The notes below the pieces were generated by a model that worked only from the letters and a program-made list of their open reading frames with translations, ran no database searches and was not told where the DNA came from. 64,000 nt of DNA from Thermotoga caldifontis AZM44c09 (GTDB lineage Bacteria; Thermotogota; Thermotogae; Thermotogales; DSM-5069), in the NCBI RefSeq assembly GCF_000828655.1, contig NZ_AP014509.1, positions 1,612,001 through 1,676,000 on the forward strand, written 5' to 3'. The translations under genes and the position numbers were made by a program. Shown here one piece after another: positions 7,838-15,613 of this stretch; within the stretch, counting starts at the first letter, position 1; each line of letters begins with the position of its first letter.

Positions 7838-7856
7838 CACATCTTGAAAGAACAAA

Positions 7857-7873
7857 GGGGGCCAGCGGCCCCC
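7857..7873 (-). terminator. Intrinsic terminator of the sugar ABC ATPase operon
   Basis: The 7-bp GC stem GGGGGCC / GGCCCCC with a 3-nt loop is followed leftward by TTTGTTCTTTC. It lies 32 nt past the stop of the MsmK/UgpC-like gene and about 20 nt before the btu -35 box, insulating the two units. Confidence 0.85.
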
Positions 7874-7905
7874 GATGGGAACAAGAATGTTCTTCTATCT
7901 CATTC

Positions 7906-9009
7906 TCAGATGATGGCCTTCTGCGTTTCTTTGTCGAACACGTGGATCGTGTTCATGTCGAAGACGAGGTCTATCCTTTCTCCTTCCTTCGCCTTGGTCC
8001 TCGGATCGACCCTGGCGACGAGCGTGTCCTCTCCACACGTCACGTGCAAGAGCGTTTCACTACCGAGAGGTTCCACCACATCGACCGTTCCTGTGATGGT
8101 GTTCTCAGGTTGCGGCGCCAGAGCGAACAATTTGTCGAAGATGTTCTCCGGCCTGATGCCGAACACGACTTCTTTGTCGATCCATTTCTCCAAGATGGGT
8201 TCGTGTTCCTTCACAACCTTGACTTTGAAGCCGCTCGTCTTTATCCAGATCCCACCCTTTTCTGCGATCACGACCGCGTTCAGGAAATTCATGGCGGGGC
8301 TTCCGATGAAACCTGCAACGAACATGTTCGCGGGTTTGTTGTAAACTTCGTAGGGTGTCCCTATCTGCTGGACCGTCCCATCCTTCATGACGACGATCTT
8401 GTCAGCCATCGTCATCGCTTCAACCTGGTCGTGCGTGACGTATATGATCGTGGCACCGAGCCTGTGGTGCAATTTCTTGAGTTCGCTCCTCATCTGCACC
8501 CTCAGTTTCGCGTCGAGGTTTGAGAGTGGCTCGTCGAACAGGAAGACCTTCGGGTTCCTCACGATGGCCCTCCCGACCGCGACACGCTGCCTCTGACCAC
8601 CGGAGAGCTGTCTGGGCTTCCTGTCCAGAAGATCCTCTATACCCAGAATCCTCGCAGCCTCTCTTACTCTCCTGTCGATTTCATCTTTTGGGAACTTCCT
8701 GAGCTTCAAGCCAAAAGCCATGTTCTCGTAAACAGTCATGTGTGGATACAGAGCGTAGTTCTGGAAGACCATCGCGATGTCCCTATCCTTTGGTTCAACG
8801 TCGTTGACTACTCTTCCGTCGATCTTTATCGTGCCCTTCGTCACCTCTTCAAGACCCGCGATCATCCTGAGCGTCGTGGTCTTACCGCAACCGGATGGTC
8901 CAAGCAGAACAACGAACTCTTTGTCTTCCACAGTCAGCGTAACGTCCCTCACGGCGACGACTTTGTTGTCGAAGATCTTCGTAACGTTCTCGAGCTCCAC
9001 CTTAGCCAT
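7906..9009 (-). CDS. Carbohydrate ABC transporter ATP-binding protein (MsmK/UgpC/MalK type)
   Basis: This 367-residue ATPase has an N-terminal nucleotide-binding domain with Walker A GPSGCGKTT (residues ~37-45), the signature LSGGQRQRVAVGRAIVRNPK, Walker B VFLFDEPLSNLD and the H-loop YVTHDQVEAMTMAD. A C-terminal OB-fold regulatory domain (TOBE) of ~130 residues follows. Such ATPases serve several sugar importers in trans, since no permease or binding-protein gene is adjacent. A GGAGGTG site lies 9 nt before the ATG. It is the second gene of a two-gene operon, 4 nt after a Phd-type antitoxin gene, and is followed by a strong terminator. Confidence 0.92.
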   Translation of the reverse strand: MAKVELENVTKIFDNKVVAVRDVTLTVEDKEFVVLLGPSGCGKTTTLRMIAGLEEVTKGTIKIDGRVVNDVEPKDRDIAMVFQNYALYPHMTVYENMAFGLKLRKFPKDEIDRRVREAARILGIEDLLDRKPRQLSGGQRQRVAVGRAIVRNPKVFLFDEPLSNLDAKLRVQMRSELKKLHHRLGATIIYVTHDQVEAMTMADKIVVMKDGTVQQIGTPYEVYNKPANMFVAGFIGSPAMNFLNAVVIAEKGGIWIKTSGFKVKVVKEHEPILEKWIDKEVVFGIRPENIFDKLFALAPQPENTITGTVDVVEPLGSETLLHVTCGEDTLVARVDPRTKAKEGERIDLVFDMNTIHVFDKETQKAII

Positions 9010-9013
9010 CGAC

Positions 9014-9277
9014 TCACACCTCCTCGATGTCTTCCTGAAAGAGTTCTTTCTGACTCACCGCTCCGTGAACCGAAGGATCACCGATCTCGAGCAGATACAG
9101 ATCGTAGACTTGCTCTAAGAAGTTCATGATCTTTCTGTAACGCTCGTAGTCCATCACGACGGCCGCCGGTACTCCGTTCTTCGTCACCACGATGTCTTTC
9201 TGACGAGCCTTTTTCAACACCTCAGAGAACTTCGCCTTCGCATCGGCAAGGTTGAAGAATTCGAGCTCGTTCCTCAC
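9014..9277 (-). CDS. Phd/YefM-family antitoxin-like protein without a toxin partner
   Basis: This 87-residue protein matches the YefM/Phd fold: FFNLADAKAKFSEVLKKARQ, DIVVTKNGVPAAVVMDYERY, then a helical C-terminal tail that would normally wrap around a RelE- or Doc-type toxin. Such proteins also bind DNA and repress their own promoter. The GTG start has GGGAGG 6 nt upstream. No toxin gene is adjacent; the next gene downstream is a sugar-ABC ATPase. It may be an orphan antitoxin or a Phd-fold repressor of this operon. Both are inferences. Confidence 0.85.
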   Translation of the reverse strand: MRNELEFFNLADAKAKFSEVLKKARQKDIVVTKNGVPAAVVMDYERYRKIMNFLEQVYDLYLLEIGDPSVHGAVSQKELFQEDIEEV

Positions 9278-9297
9278 AGCGTTCCTCCCTGACCAGA

Positions 9298-9326
9298 ATT
9301 ATAGTCAAGTTAACTGAAGATTTCAA
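9298..9326 (-). promoter_or_regulatory. Promoter of the antitoxin-ABC ATPase operon
   Basis: Leftward TTGAAA (9326-9321), a 17-nt spacer and perfect TATAAT (9303-9298) lie 20 nt upstream of the antitoxin start. A GTTAAC palindrome lies inside the spacer and could be an operator. Confidence 0.8.
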
Positions 9327-9366
9327 CCCCCTGTCCGAGCGGAAGTGGTAGCGCTCAAAACTAAGG

Positions 9367-9372
9367 TATAAT
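9367..9372 (+). promoter_or_regulatory. -10 box for the HK853-type kinase operon
   Basis: A perfect TATAAT lies 34 nt upstream of the kinase GTG start. No convincing -35 box is seen at 16-18 nt. A GGAGGAG ribosome binding site follows. Confidence 0.5.
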
Positions 9373-9406
9373 ACTAAGGAAAACTTCCTGGAGGAGAAAT
9401 GTCGCC

Positions 9407-10879
9407 GTGCTGAGCCAGATGTCCTATCACAGGCTCTATTCTCTCCTTTCCAGTTTCATAAGGGAGATAATGAACGCAACGGAACCGGAACTTCTGCTCG
9501 ATGCGCTGATGAGGATCTTTGAAAGGTTCGTTGACTGTGAACGCATCGTTGTGCTCGACAGAGACTTCAACATCAAGAAAGCGAAGAACGGAACCGTGCA
9601 GCTCGACGAGCAACTGAGGATGATGATCCGCTGGGTGGTGGACAGTCATTCTCCCATGTCCCTGCCGCAGGGAGACACGCTGGTGCACATCTTTCCGTTA
9701 GTCAAGGCGAACAAAGTACTGGGAGTGCTGATGGCCTGGAGTAAGGACGAAGTAGTTGTGGAGACGTCAGAACTGTTGCGAACCTTTGCCTTTCTTTCCG
9801 CGATCGTTCTGGAAAACCTGGAACTGTACTCTTCGCTGCAGGTTCAGCACAGAGCGGTGGAAGAAACGAAGAATTACATGCAGAGAATTCTCGATTCGTT
9901 TCCGCAGTTCATAGCTGTGTTCGATGAAGATGCGAGGATCGTGTTTGCGAACAGCGGTTATCTCAAGTTTTCCTTCAGTGAGGAATTCGCTTCTAAGATA
10001 GTCCAGCTGGTTCAGAAAACGTTCCTGGCCAATTCTCGTCAAACGCTCGAGGTAGAAGAAGGTTCAAACTTTTACTCGATCGTCGCCGAACCCATAGAGC
10101 ATGAAGGTCGACCTCAGGTGCTGCTGGTCATCGCGGACGTGACGAACACGAAAGAAGTGGAAAGGCTCAAAGCGATAGACCAGCTGAAAACGGAGTTCGT
10201 GGCGAACATCTCCCACGAATTGAAAACACCGCTCGCAGCGATCAAGGCTTACGCGGAGACGATCCTCACCAGCATGGAAATGCTGGACCAGCAGACCTTG
10301 AACGAGTTCGTTCAGATCATATACAGAGAGAGTCAGCACCTGGAATCGATACTCGAAGAGTTGCTCGACTTCTCGAAGCTGGAGCAGAAGACGCTCGTGC
10401 TCGAGAAAACCACGTTCGATCTGACGGGATTGGTGAGGGAAACGATGAAATCGCTCGAGGAACTCGCAAGGTCGAAACAGGTCAGGCTGGAACTTCTGAC
10501 GAGGGAACCTGTCCTGGTGAGGGCGGACCAGAAGCGGTTGAGGCAGGTCGTGATGAACCTTCTGAGCAACGGTGTGAAGTATTCCAAGGAGAACGAGAGC
10601 GACAGATACGTCAGGGTGAAAATAGAAAGGAAGGACGATAAAGTGTTGCTGGAGGTTTCGGACAACGGCATAGGGATACCGAAAGAGTACCATCAAAAGG
10701 TGTTCGAAAGGTTCTTCAGGTTGGGAACCGTTATGGACTACAGAGTGGAGGGAACTGGGTTGGGACTGACGATAGCCAAACAGATCGTGGAACTGCACGG
10801 AGGACGCATATGGCTGGAGAGCGAGCCAGGTGTTGGAACCACGGTGTACGTCGAATTACCCGCGGGGGTTGAACGATGA
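9407..10879 (+). CDS. Sensor histidine kinase, HK853-like
   Basis: This 490-residue kinase has no clear membrane helix. It has an N-terminal GAF-like region (~1-150), a PAS domain (~160-250; DSFPQFIAVFDEDARIVFAN), a DHp helix with the phospho-accepting H270 (FVANISHELKTPLAAIKAYA), and a HATPase domain with N box LLSNGVKYSK, G1 DNGIGIPKEY and G2 GTGLGLTIAK. Length, the DHp sequence and the following genes match the known HK853 kinase of Thermotoga maritima (TM0853). The start is a GTG 10 nt after GGAGGAG; an ATG 8 nt upstream reads only four codons. An RR468-like regulator, the known HK853 partner, is encoded at 25.8-26.2 kb. The input signal is unknown. Confidence 0.93.
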   Translation: MLSQMSYHRLYSLLSSFIREIMNATEPELLLDALMRIFERFVDCERIVVLDRDFNIKKAKNGTVQLDEQLRMMIRWVVDSHSPMSLPQGDTLVHIFPLVKANKVLGVLMAWSKDEVVVETSELLRTFAFLSAIVLENLELYSSLQVQHRAVEETKNYMQRILDSFPQFIAVFDEDARIVFANSGYLKFSFSEEFASKIVQLVQKTFLANSRQTLEVEEGSNFYSIVAEPIEHEGRPQVLLVIADVTNTKEVERLKAIDQLKTEFVANISHELKTPLAAIKAYAETILTSMEMLDQQTLNEFVQIIYRESQHLESILEELLDFSKLEQKTLVLEKTTFDLTGLVRETMKSLEELARSKQVRLELLTREPVLVRADQKRLRQVVMNLLSNGVKYSKENESDRYVRVKIERKDDKVLLEVSDNGIGIPKEYHQKVFERFFRLGTVMDYRVEGTGLGLTIAKQIVELHGGRIWLESEPGVGTTVYVELPAGVER

Positions 10880-11739
10880 AACTGGAAGAGATCATCACGC
10901 GAATAGAAGAGCTTCCAACGCCCGATCCGGTTGTTCAAAAGATCATCGCCGTGGCTTCGGATCCCAACGCTTCGGCGAAGGATCTCGCCGATGTGATAAA
11001 ACTGGATCCGAGCCTGGCCGTACGCATACTGAGACTCGTCAACTCGGCTTACTATGGGCTGCCGAGGAAGATCGCCCAGCTGAGTGAAGCGGTGATGATA
11101 CTCGGTTTTAAGACTGTCAGAAACCTGGCTCTGAGTGTGTTCACTTACACTTCAGTGGTGAGGAGAAAGAGATCTTCGATAGATCATACTGCGCTCTGGA
11201 AACATTTCGTGGGTGTAGCCGTTGCGGCTGAGCTGATGGCACAGTTCGTGGGTTATCCCAACAAAGAAGAGCTCTTCATTTCTGGCCTGCTCCACGACAT
11301 CGGGAAGGTGACCTTAGAGTTCGTTTCGCCCGAGATGTTCATGGCGGTGGCCAAACTCGCTAAGACGCTGAAAATATCCTTTTTTGAAGCCGAGAAGAAG
11401 CTCGATCTTCCAAACCACGCGCTGATCAGCATGAAAACCATCGAACGATGGGGATTACCGGAACTCGTGTCGCACACGTGCGGAGGACACCACACACCAG
11501 AAAGTTTCGCAGACAGCTTGTATTCAGATGTGATAAGCATGGTCCACGTGAGCGATTTCTTCGTGAACACAATCAATTATGGAGAGTCATACTCTTATGG
11601 TGGATTCGTTCTTTCACCACACGCGCTGAACCTTTTGGGGCTCAAGCCAAGGATGCTCACGAGCTATCTGAAGAAACTGAAAGAAAAGCTCATAACTGCT
11701 GACGAATTCCTGAAAATCGAGCAGGAGGCGGTATCATGA
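10876..11739 (+). CDS. HDOD domain protein
   Basis: This 287-residue protein has an HDOD domain across residues ~10-215: LPTPDPVVQKIIAVASDPNA, IKLDPSLAVRILRLVNSAYY and LHDIGKV. HDOD proteins are HD-related, often lack full phosphohydrolase residues and act in signalling. The retained HDIGK motif suggests a metal site may survive. Its ATG overlaps the kinase stop by 4 nt, so it is made with the HK853-like kinase and may act in the same pathway. The last ~70 residues are helical and unassigned. Confidence 0.88.
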   Translation: MKLEEIITRIEELPTPDPVVQKIIAVASDPNASAKDLADVIKLDPSLAVRILRLVNSAYYGLPRKIAQLSEAVMILGFKTVRNLALSVFTYTSVVRRKRSSIDHTALWKHFVGVAVAAELMAQFVGYPNKEELFISGLLHDIGKVTLEFVSPEMFMAVAKLAKTLKISFFEAEKKLDLPNHALISMKTIERWGLPELVSHTCGGHHTPESFADSLYSDVISMVHVSDFFVNTINYGESYSYGGFVLSPHALNLLGLKPRMLTSYLKKLKEKLITADEFLKIEQEAVS

Positions 11740-12092
11740 GGCCGGATTACAGAAAAGCGATGCTGGAATCGGAAATCGTCAAACTCGTCTCCGAAGCTTT
11801 GAGGGAAGCGAAAGACCCAAGGCTCAAGGATCGGATCATCACGGTTTCGCGTGCAGAATTATCTGCCGACAAACGTTTCGTCGATGTGTACATCAGCGCG
11901 ATGGGAGACGAGGCGGAAAGGAGGGCCCTGGTTGAGTATCTCAACAAGATCAAGGGTTATTTCAGAACCTATCTGGCGAACAATCTGGATCTCTACGTCA
12001 CTCCACAGGTTCGTTTCAAGGAAGATCCTGGCATAGAGGCGAGCGTGCGCGTTCAGGAACTTCTCAACAAGCTGAAGGAGGAGAAGAAGTGA
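11736..12092 (+). CDS. rbfA: Ribosome-binding factor A
   Basis: This 118-residue protein has the KH-like fold of RbfA, a 30S maturation factor that helps process the 5' end of 16S rRNA. Typical segments are AMLESEIVKLVSEALREAKD, ITVSRAELSADKRFVDVYIS, and PQVRFKEDPGIEASVRVQEL near the C terminus. It overlaps its neighbours by 4 nt on both sides and comes just before truB, a common rbfA-truB-ribF order. Confidence 0.95.
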   Translation: MRPDYRKAMLESEIVKLVSEALREAKDPRLKDRIITVSRAELSADKRFVDVYISAMGDEAERRALVEYLNKIKGYFRTYLANNLDLYVTPQVRFKEDPGIEASVRVQELLNKLKEEKK

Positions 12093-13015
12093 GCGTATCT
12101 GGGATCTTGCTTGTGGACAAACCGAAGGGCCCAACATCTCACGACGTCGTCGAAGAGGTCAGGAAAAAACTGAACCAGAAGCGTGTGGGACACGCGGGAA
12201 CGCTGGATCCTTTCGCGACGGGTTTGCTCATCGTGGGTGTGGGCAGCGCGACGAGACTGCTCGAGTATCTCATGAGCCATCGCAAGGTGTACAGAGTCCG
12301 AATGAGACTCGGTCTCATCACGGATACGTTCGACATAACTGGAAAAATCCAGGAAGAAAGACCGTGTAACGTTACGAAAGAGCAGATCCTCGAAGCGATC
12401 AACAGTTTCGTTGGAACGTACGTTCAGATTCCCCCAGCCTATTCGGCGAAGAAGTACAGAGGAGAAAGACTCTACGAGCTCGCGAGACAGGGCAAGATCG
12501 TAAGACTACCCCCACGAGAGGTGACGATCTATCGGATAGAGAACGTCGAGATCGAAGATTTTTTCGTCTCGTTCGTCGTTGAAACGAGCCCGGGAACGTA
12601 CGTTAGATCCTTGTGCATGGACATCGGTTACAAACTCGGCTGTGGTGCCACTGCCGTTGAGCTGAGGAGACTCAGCGTGGGACCCTTCAGGGTTGAGGAC
12701 GCCGTGGATGTTTACGTGCTCACGCCGGAGGAGCTGGCGAAGCGGTTGATACCCATGTCCAAAGTGTTGGATTTCCCGAAGGTCTGGATCAGTGACGAGG
12801 CGACGAAGAAGGTGCTCGATGGAATGAAAATACACTTGAACGACATCGTTCACCACGAACCGTTTGAGAAAGACTCGATCGTGCAGGTTTTCAACAACGA
12901 TCGTCTCATCTGCCTTGCACGGTCCGAACGGCGCTCGACGTTTTTGAAGACGCTACGAGAACAGGAAAGAAACGAAGCGATCCTGAAACCGTTCAAGGTG
13001 TTCAAGGAGAACTGA
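12089..13015 (+). CDS. truB: tRNA pseudouridine-55 synthase
   Basis: This 308-residue TruB makes pseudouridine 55 in the T-loop of tRNAs. The catalytic motif is GHAGTLDPFATGLLIVGVG (residues ~36-54), with the Asp in GTLDP as nucleophile. The KVYRVRMRLG, PPAYSAKKYRGERLYELAR and SPGTYVRSLCMDIG motifs are present. A C-terminal PUA-like region of ~80 residues follows. The GTG start overlaps the rbfA stop, and AAGGAGGAG just upstream provides a strong ribosome binding site. Confidence 0.96.
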   Translation: MSVSGILLVDKPKGPTSHDVVEEVRKKLNQKRVGHAGTLDPFATGLLIVGVGSATRLLEYLMSHRKVYRVRMRLGLITDTFDITGKIQEERPCNVTKEQILEAINSFVGTYVQIPPAYSAKKYRGERLYELARQGKIVRLPPREVTIYRIENVEIEDFFVSFVVETSPGTYVRSLCMDIGYKLGCGATAVELRRLSVGPFRVEDAVDVYVLTPEELAKRLIPMSKVLDFPKVWISDEATKKVLDGMKIHLNDIVHHEPFEKDSIVQVFNNDRLICLARSERRSTFLKTLREQERNEAILKPFKVFKEN

Positions 13016-13018
13016 GCC

Positions 13019-13756
13019 ATGTACGTCACGACCATAGGTGTGTTCGATGGGGTACACTTGGGACACAGAGCGCTCCTCAAGAGGGTACAGCAGATCGCGG
13101 ATGAGCATGGCCTTCGCTCCAGAGCCTTCGTCGTATCACACCCGTTCGAACATCTCAAAGGCGAATTCGATGGATTGATCACGAGTCATGAAAGGCGCAT
13201 ACTGTTGTTGAGTCAGTATCTCGACGAAGTCTACCTTCTGGATCTGAGAAAGATAAAGGATATGACGGCGGAATCTTTTTTCGAACAGTTCCTCGCGCGG
13301 GATACAAGAATTCTCGTCGTGGGAAAAGACTTCAGGTTCGGTAGAAACGCCTCAGGTGATTCAACGTTGCTCGAAAAACTCTGCAGAGAAGAGGCTATAG
13401 ACCTCGAAGTGTTCCACGAGGTACAGGATGAAAATCACGTTCGCATAAGCAGTTCACGGATCAGAGAGCTGATAAAAGAAGGCAGGATAGAGGAAGCGGA
13501 AAGACTTCTTGGTCACGATTATTTGCTCGAAGCTGTTGTTCTGAACACTTCAAAATCAGACTCGAAAAGCGTCGTCGAGTTGAAGACCCTCGAAGGGCTT
13601 ATCAGGCCCCAAAACGGAGTTTTCGACGCCGAAGAGAGGAACTTGAACATCAGAGGAAGGATCATCCTGGATCGCGAGGTAAGGCTGATCACCCAGCCGG
13701 TGCAGCTCGCACCGGGAACGTACGTCCATCTGAAACTCTCGGGGGGAAAGATATGA
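13019..13756 (+). CDS. ribF: FMN adenylyltransferase (RibF-type FAD synthetase), apparently without a riboflavin kinase domain
   Basis: The N-terminal ~165 residues are a nucleotidyltransferase domain with GVFDGVHLGHRALL (HxGH site), VVGKDFRFGRNASGD and the ISSSRIRELI motif, which transfers AMP to FMN to form FAD. Bacterial RibF is usually ~290-310 residues with a C-terminal riboflavin kinase domain carrying a G-x-PTAN motif. Here only ~75 residues remain after DYLLEAVVLN and no PTAN motif is seen. The beta-rich tail (LIRPQNGVF, APGTYVHLKL) looks like a remnant of that domain. The ORF reads cleanly into the next gene with a 4-nt overlap, so this is not a frameshift. Riboflavin kinase activity may need another gene. 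Confidence 0.9.
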   Translation: MYVTTIGVFDGVHLGHRALLKRVQQIADEHGLRSRAFVVSHPFEHLKGEFDGLITSHERRILLLSQYLDEVYLLDLRKIKDMTAESFFEQFLARDTRILVVGKDFRFGRNASGDSTLLEKLCREEAIDLEVFHEVQDENHVRISSSRIRELIKEGRIEEAERLLGHDYLLEAVVLNTSKSDSKSVVELKTLEGLIRPQNGVFDAEERNLNIRGRIILDREVRLITQPVQLAPGTYVHLKLSGGKI

Positions 13757-15612
13757 GGATAGGTGTGGTCACTGGGATTAGCAGGTCCAACCCTTACGTG
13801 TTCTACGTGAGGGTCGAACAGAAGGATGGTAAGCCTTCTCACATGCTACAGATAGACGACGTGGTCAAAGTGCAGTTTCGCTACCATCCACAGGGGGAGC
13901 TCGTCTATTACGGTGTCGTGGTCGAGATCGAAGCGAAATGGGATTTCGGCCCCCTTTCGGGTTACGAAGAAGAGCTCGCCCTAAAGGGTCTTTCTCCCGC
14001 CAGTCCCATCTTCCTTGCCACCGTGATGACGACGAGGATGTTGAAGATCGAAGACGGTAGAATCGTACCGGATGCCCCGCAGGTACCACCTCCACCGGGT
14101 GCAGCGGTGGATCTGGCGCGCGAAGAGGAGATAGACACCGCACTCGGCTTTGACGAGATAATCCAGAAGCATTACGCGATACCCATAGGCGTGTTCAGGA
14201 ACGGAAGGCCCGCCTACGCAGATGTGCGATACGTACTGGGTGAAAACGGCGCTCACATAAACATATCTGGCCAATCCGGCGTGGCCGCAAAGACGTCTTA
14301 CGCCACGTTTCTCGTCAAGTCCTTCCTCGATACAGGAAACAGGTTGAAAGACAAGAACGAACTGATGGCTGCACTCGCAAGGGCACGCTTCATCATCTTC
14401 AACGTGAAGGGTGAAGGTTTGCTGTTTCTGGACAAATGGTCGAAGGACTGGAAAGAACTGCAGGGTACAGAAACAGGAAGGTCCTGGCAAAAGATGTACG
14501 AAACCCTCCAGATCCACGCAGAACCGTTCAAGATCGTCAAGTTCTACGCTCCCAAGAAACCGCACAGGGATGAACCCTGGGTCAACAAACGGAACGGGGG
14601 CGTCGAAACCTACGGCTGGGACATCGTGGACATAATGAAACTCGGGCTTTTCGAACTGCTCTTCGACCAGGAAGAACTCGAAAAGAACCAGAACCTGCAG
14701 CTTGCGGTCATGAGCGTTCAAGAAGTCCTTCAGCAACGTTTCGAAGATGCGATCCTGAAAGCGAGAGAATTCTGCAGGAACAACCACATAAGAATACCCG
14801 CAGATCCAGAAATGGCGATCAGAACGGCCATCGCGAATGGTTTCGACGTGAAGGCGAGCGCAGGGCTTCCGGATGGGCTGGACGATCTCATCGAGATGTT
14901 CGAAAAAGACGAAGAGTTCAAAACGAGAGTCGCGCAGGAGGTGCAAGGAAAGTCAACGATCGCGGCACTCATCAGGAGGTTGAAGGCCGCGAAAGCCGTC
15001 GGGTTCGACCTTCTGTGGACGAAGACGGATTTTCTCAGATTCGATTCATCGAAAAGTAAGCGCATCGATTGGGACAGGCCAGGCCAGGTGACCGTGATAG
15101 ACATATCCAAACTGCGCAGCAGACCACAGTACTTCGTCGTCGGAGCGGTGTTGCTCGAAGTTATGAAATCCAGGGAAGAAAAGAGCAATCAAGATCCGGT
15201 GTTCATATTCCTGGATGAGTTGAACAAGTACGCACCGCGTTACGGTGGAGGAGCTTTGAGCTCTATCTTCAGGGACATAGCGGAACGCGGAAGATCCTTC
15301 AGGATCATATTAGTCGGCGCCGAGCAGACGGCCTCAGAGGTGGACTACCGTATCATCACACAGTCCTCCACAACCGTCGTTGGGAGGCAGAAAGGTGCCG
15401 AGCTCGCCAAACCGGAGTATTCACACCTGACCAACGAGCAGAAGGCCAGAGCCGCGCTGCTTCAACAGGGTGAGATGATCGTGGATCAACCGTTCATGAG
15501 GATACCGATCACGATCCGATTCCCATTACCCGCTTGGTGTACACGGGAAGACGGTGCCGCGGAAGAGCGGAGCAAGAAAGAGCTGGAAGAGAGACTCTTT
15601 GGAGGAGATTGA
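13753..15612 (+). CDS. HerA/DUF87-like ATPase
   Basis: This 619-residue protein begins with a HerA-type beta-barrel (MRIGVVTGISRSNPYVFYVR to ~residue 110) followed by a RecA-like ATPase core. The P-loop reads SGQSGVAAKTSYA with K180, so the usual Gly before Lys is Ala. Walker B is PVFIFLDELNKYAP, and an arginine-finger-like RGRSFRIILVGAEQ region and an SSTTVVGRQ segment follow. HerA proteins are hexameric DNA translocases usually paired with the NurA nuclease in archaea; no NurA is encoded here. A large helical insertion (~residues 200-400) separates P-loop and Walker B. It overlaps ribF by 4 nt and abuts the amidohydrolase. The role is probably DNA processing, not proven. Confidence 0.8.
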   Translation: MRIGVVTGISRSNPYVFYVRVEQKDGKPSHMLQIDDVVKVQFRYHPQGELVYYGVVVEIEAKWDFGPLSGYEEELALKGLSPASPIFLATVMTTRMLKIEDGRIVPDAPQVPPPPGAAVDLAREEEIDTALGFDEIIQKHYAIPIGVFRNGRPAYADVRYVLGENGAHINISGQSGVAAKTSYATFLVKSFLDTGNRLKDKNELMAALARARFIIFNVKGEGLLFLDKWSKDWKELQGTETGRSWQKMYETLQIHAEPFKIVKFYAPKKPHRDEPWVNKRNGGVETYGWDIVDIMKLGLFELLFDQEELEKNQNLQLAVMSVQEVLQQRFEDAILKAREFCRNNHIRIPADPEMAIRTAIANGFDVKASAGLPDGLDDLIEMFEKDEEFKTRVAQEVQGKSTIAALIRRLKAAKAVGFDLLWTKTDFLRFDSSKSKRIDWDRPGQVTVIDISKLRSRPQYFVVGAVLLEVMKSREEKSNQDPVFIFLDELNKYAPRYGGGALSSIFRDIAERGRSFRIILVGAEQTASEVDYRIITQSSTTVVGRQKGAELAKPEYSHLTNEQKARAALLQQGEMIVDQPFMRIPITIRFPLPAWCTREDGAAEERSKKELEERLFGGD

Positions 15613-15613
15613 T

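Noticed and set aside
9014..9406. Possible toxin gene near the antitoxin
   Set aside because: No ORF of RelE, Doc or PIN type on either strand between the antitoxin and its neighbours.
9399..9413. ATG four-codon mini-ORF before the HK853-like start
   Set aside because: Too short to call a leader peptide; it lies in the normal spacing between ribosome binding site and GTG start.
13981..14946. 321-codon open frame antisense to the HerA-like gene
   Set aside because: Shadow of the HerA-like coding frame.
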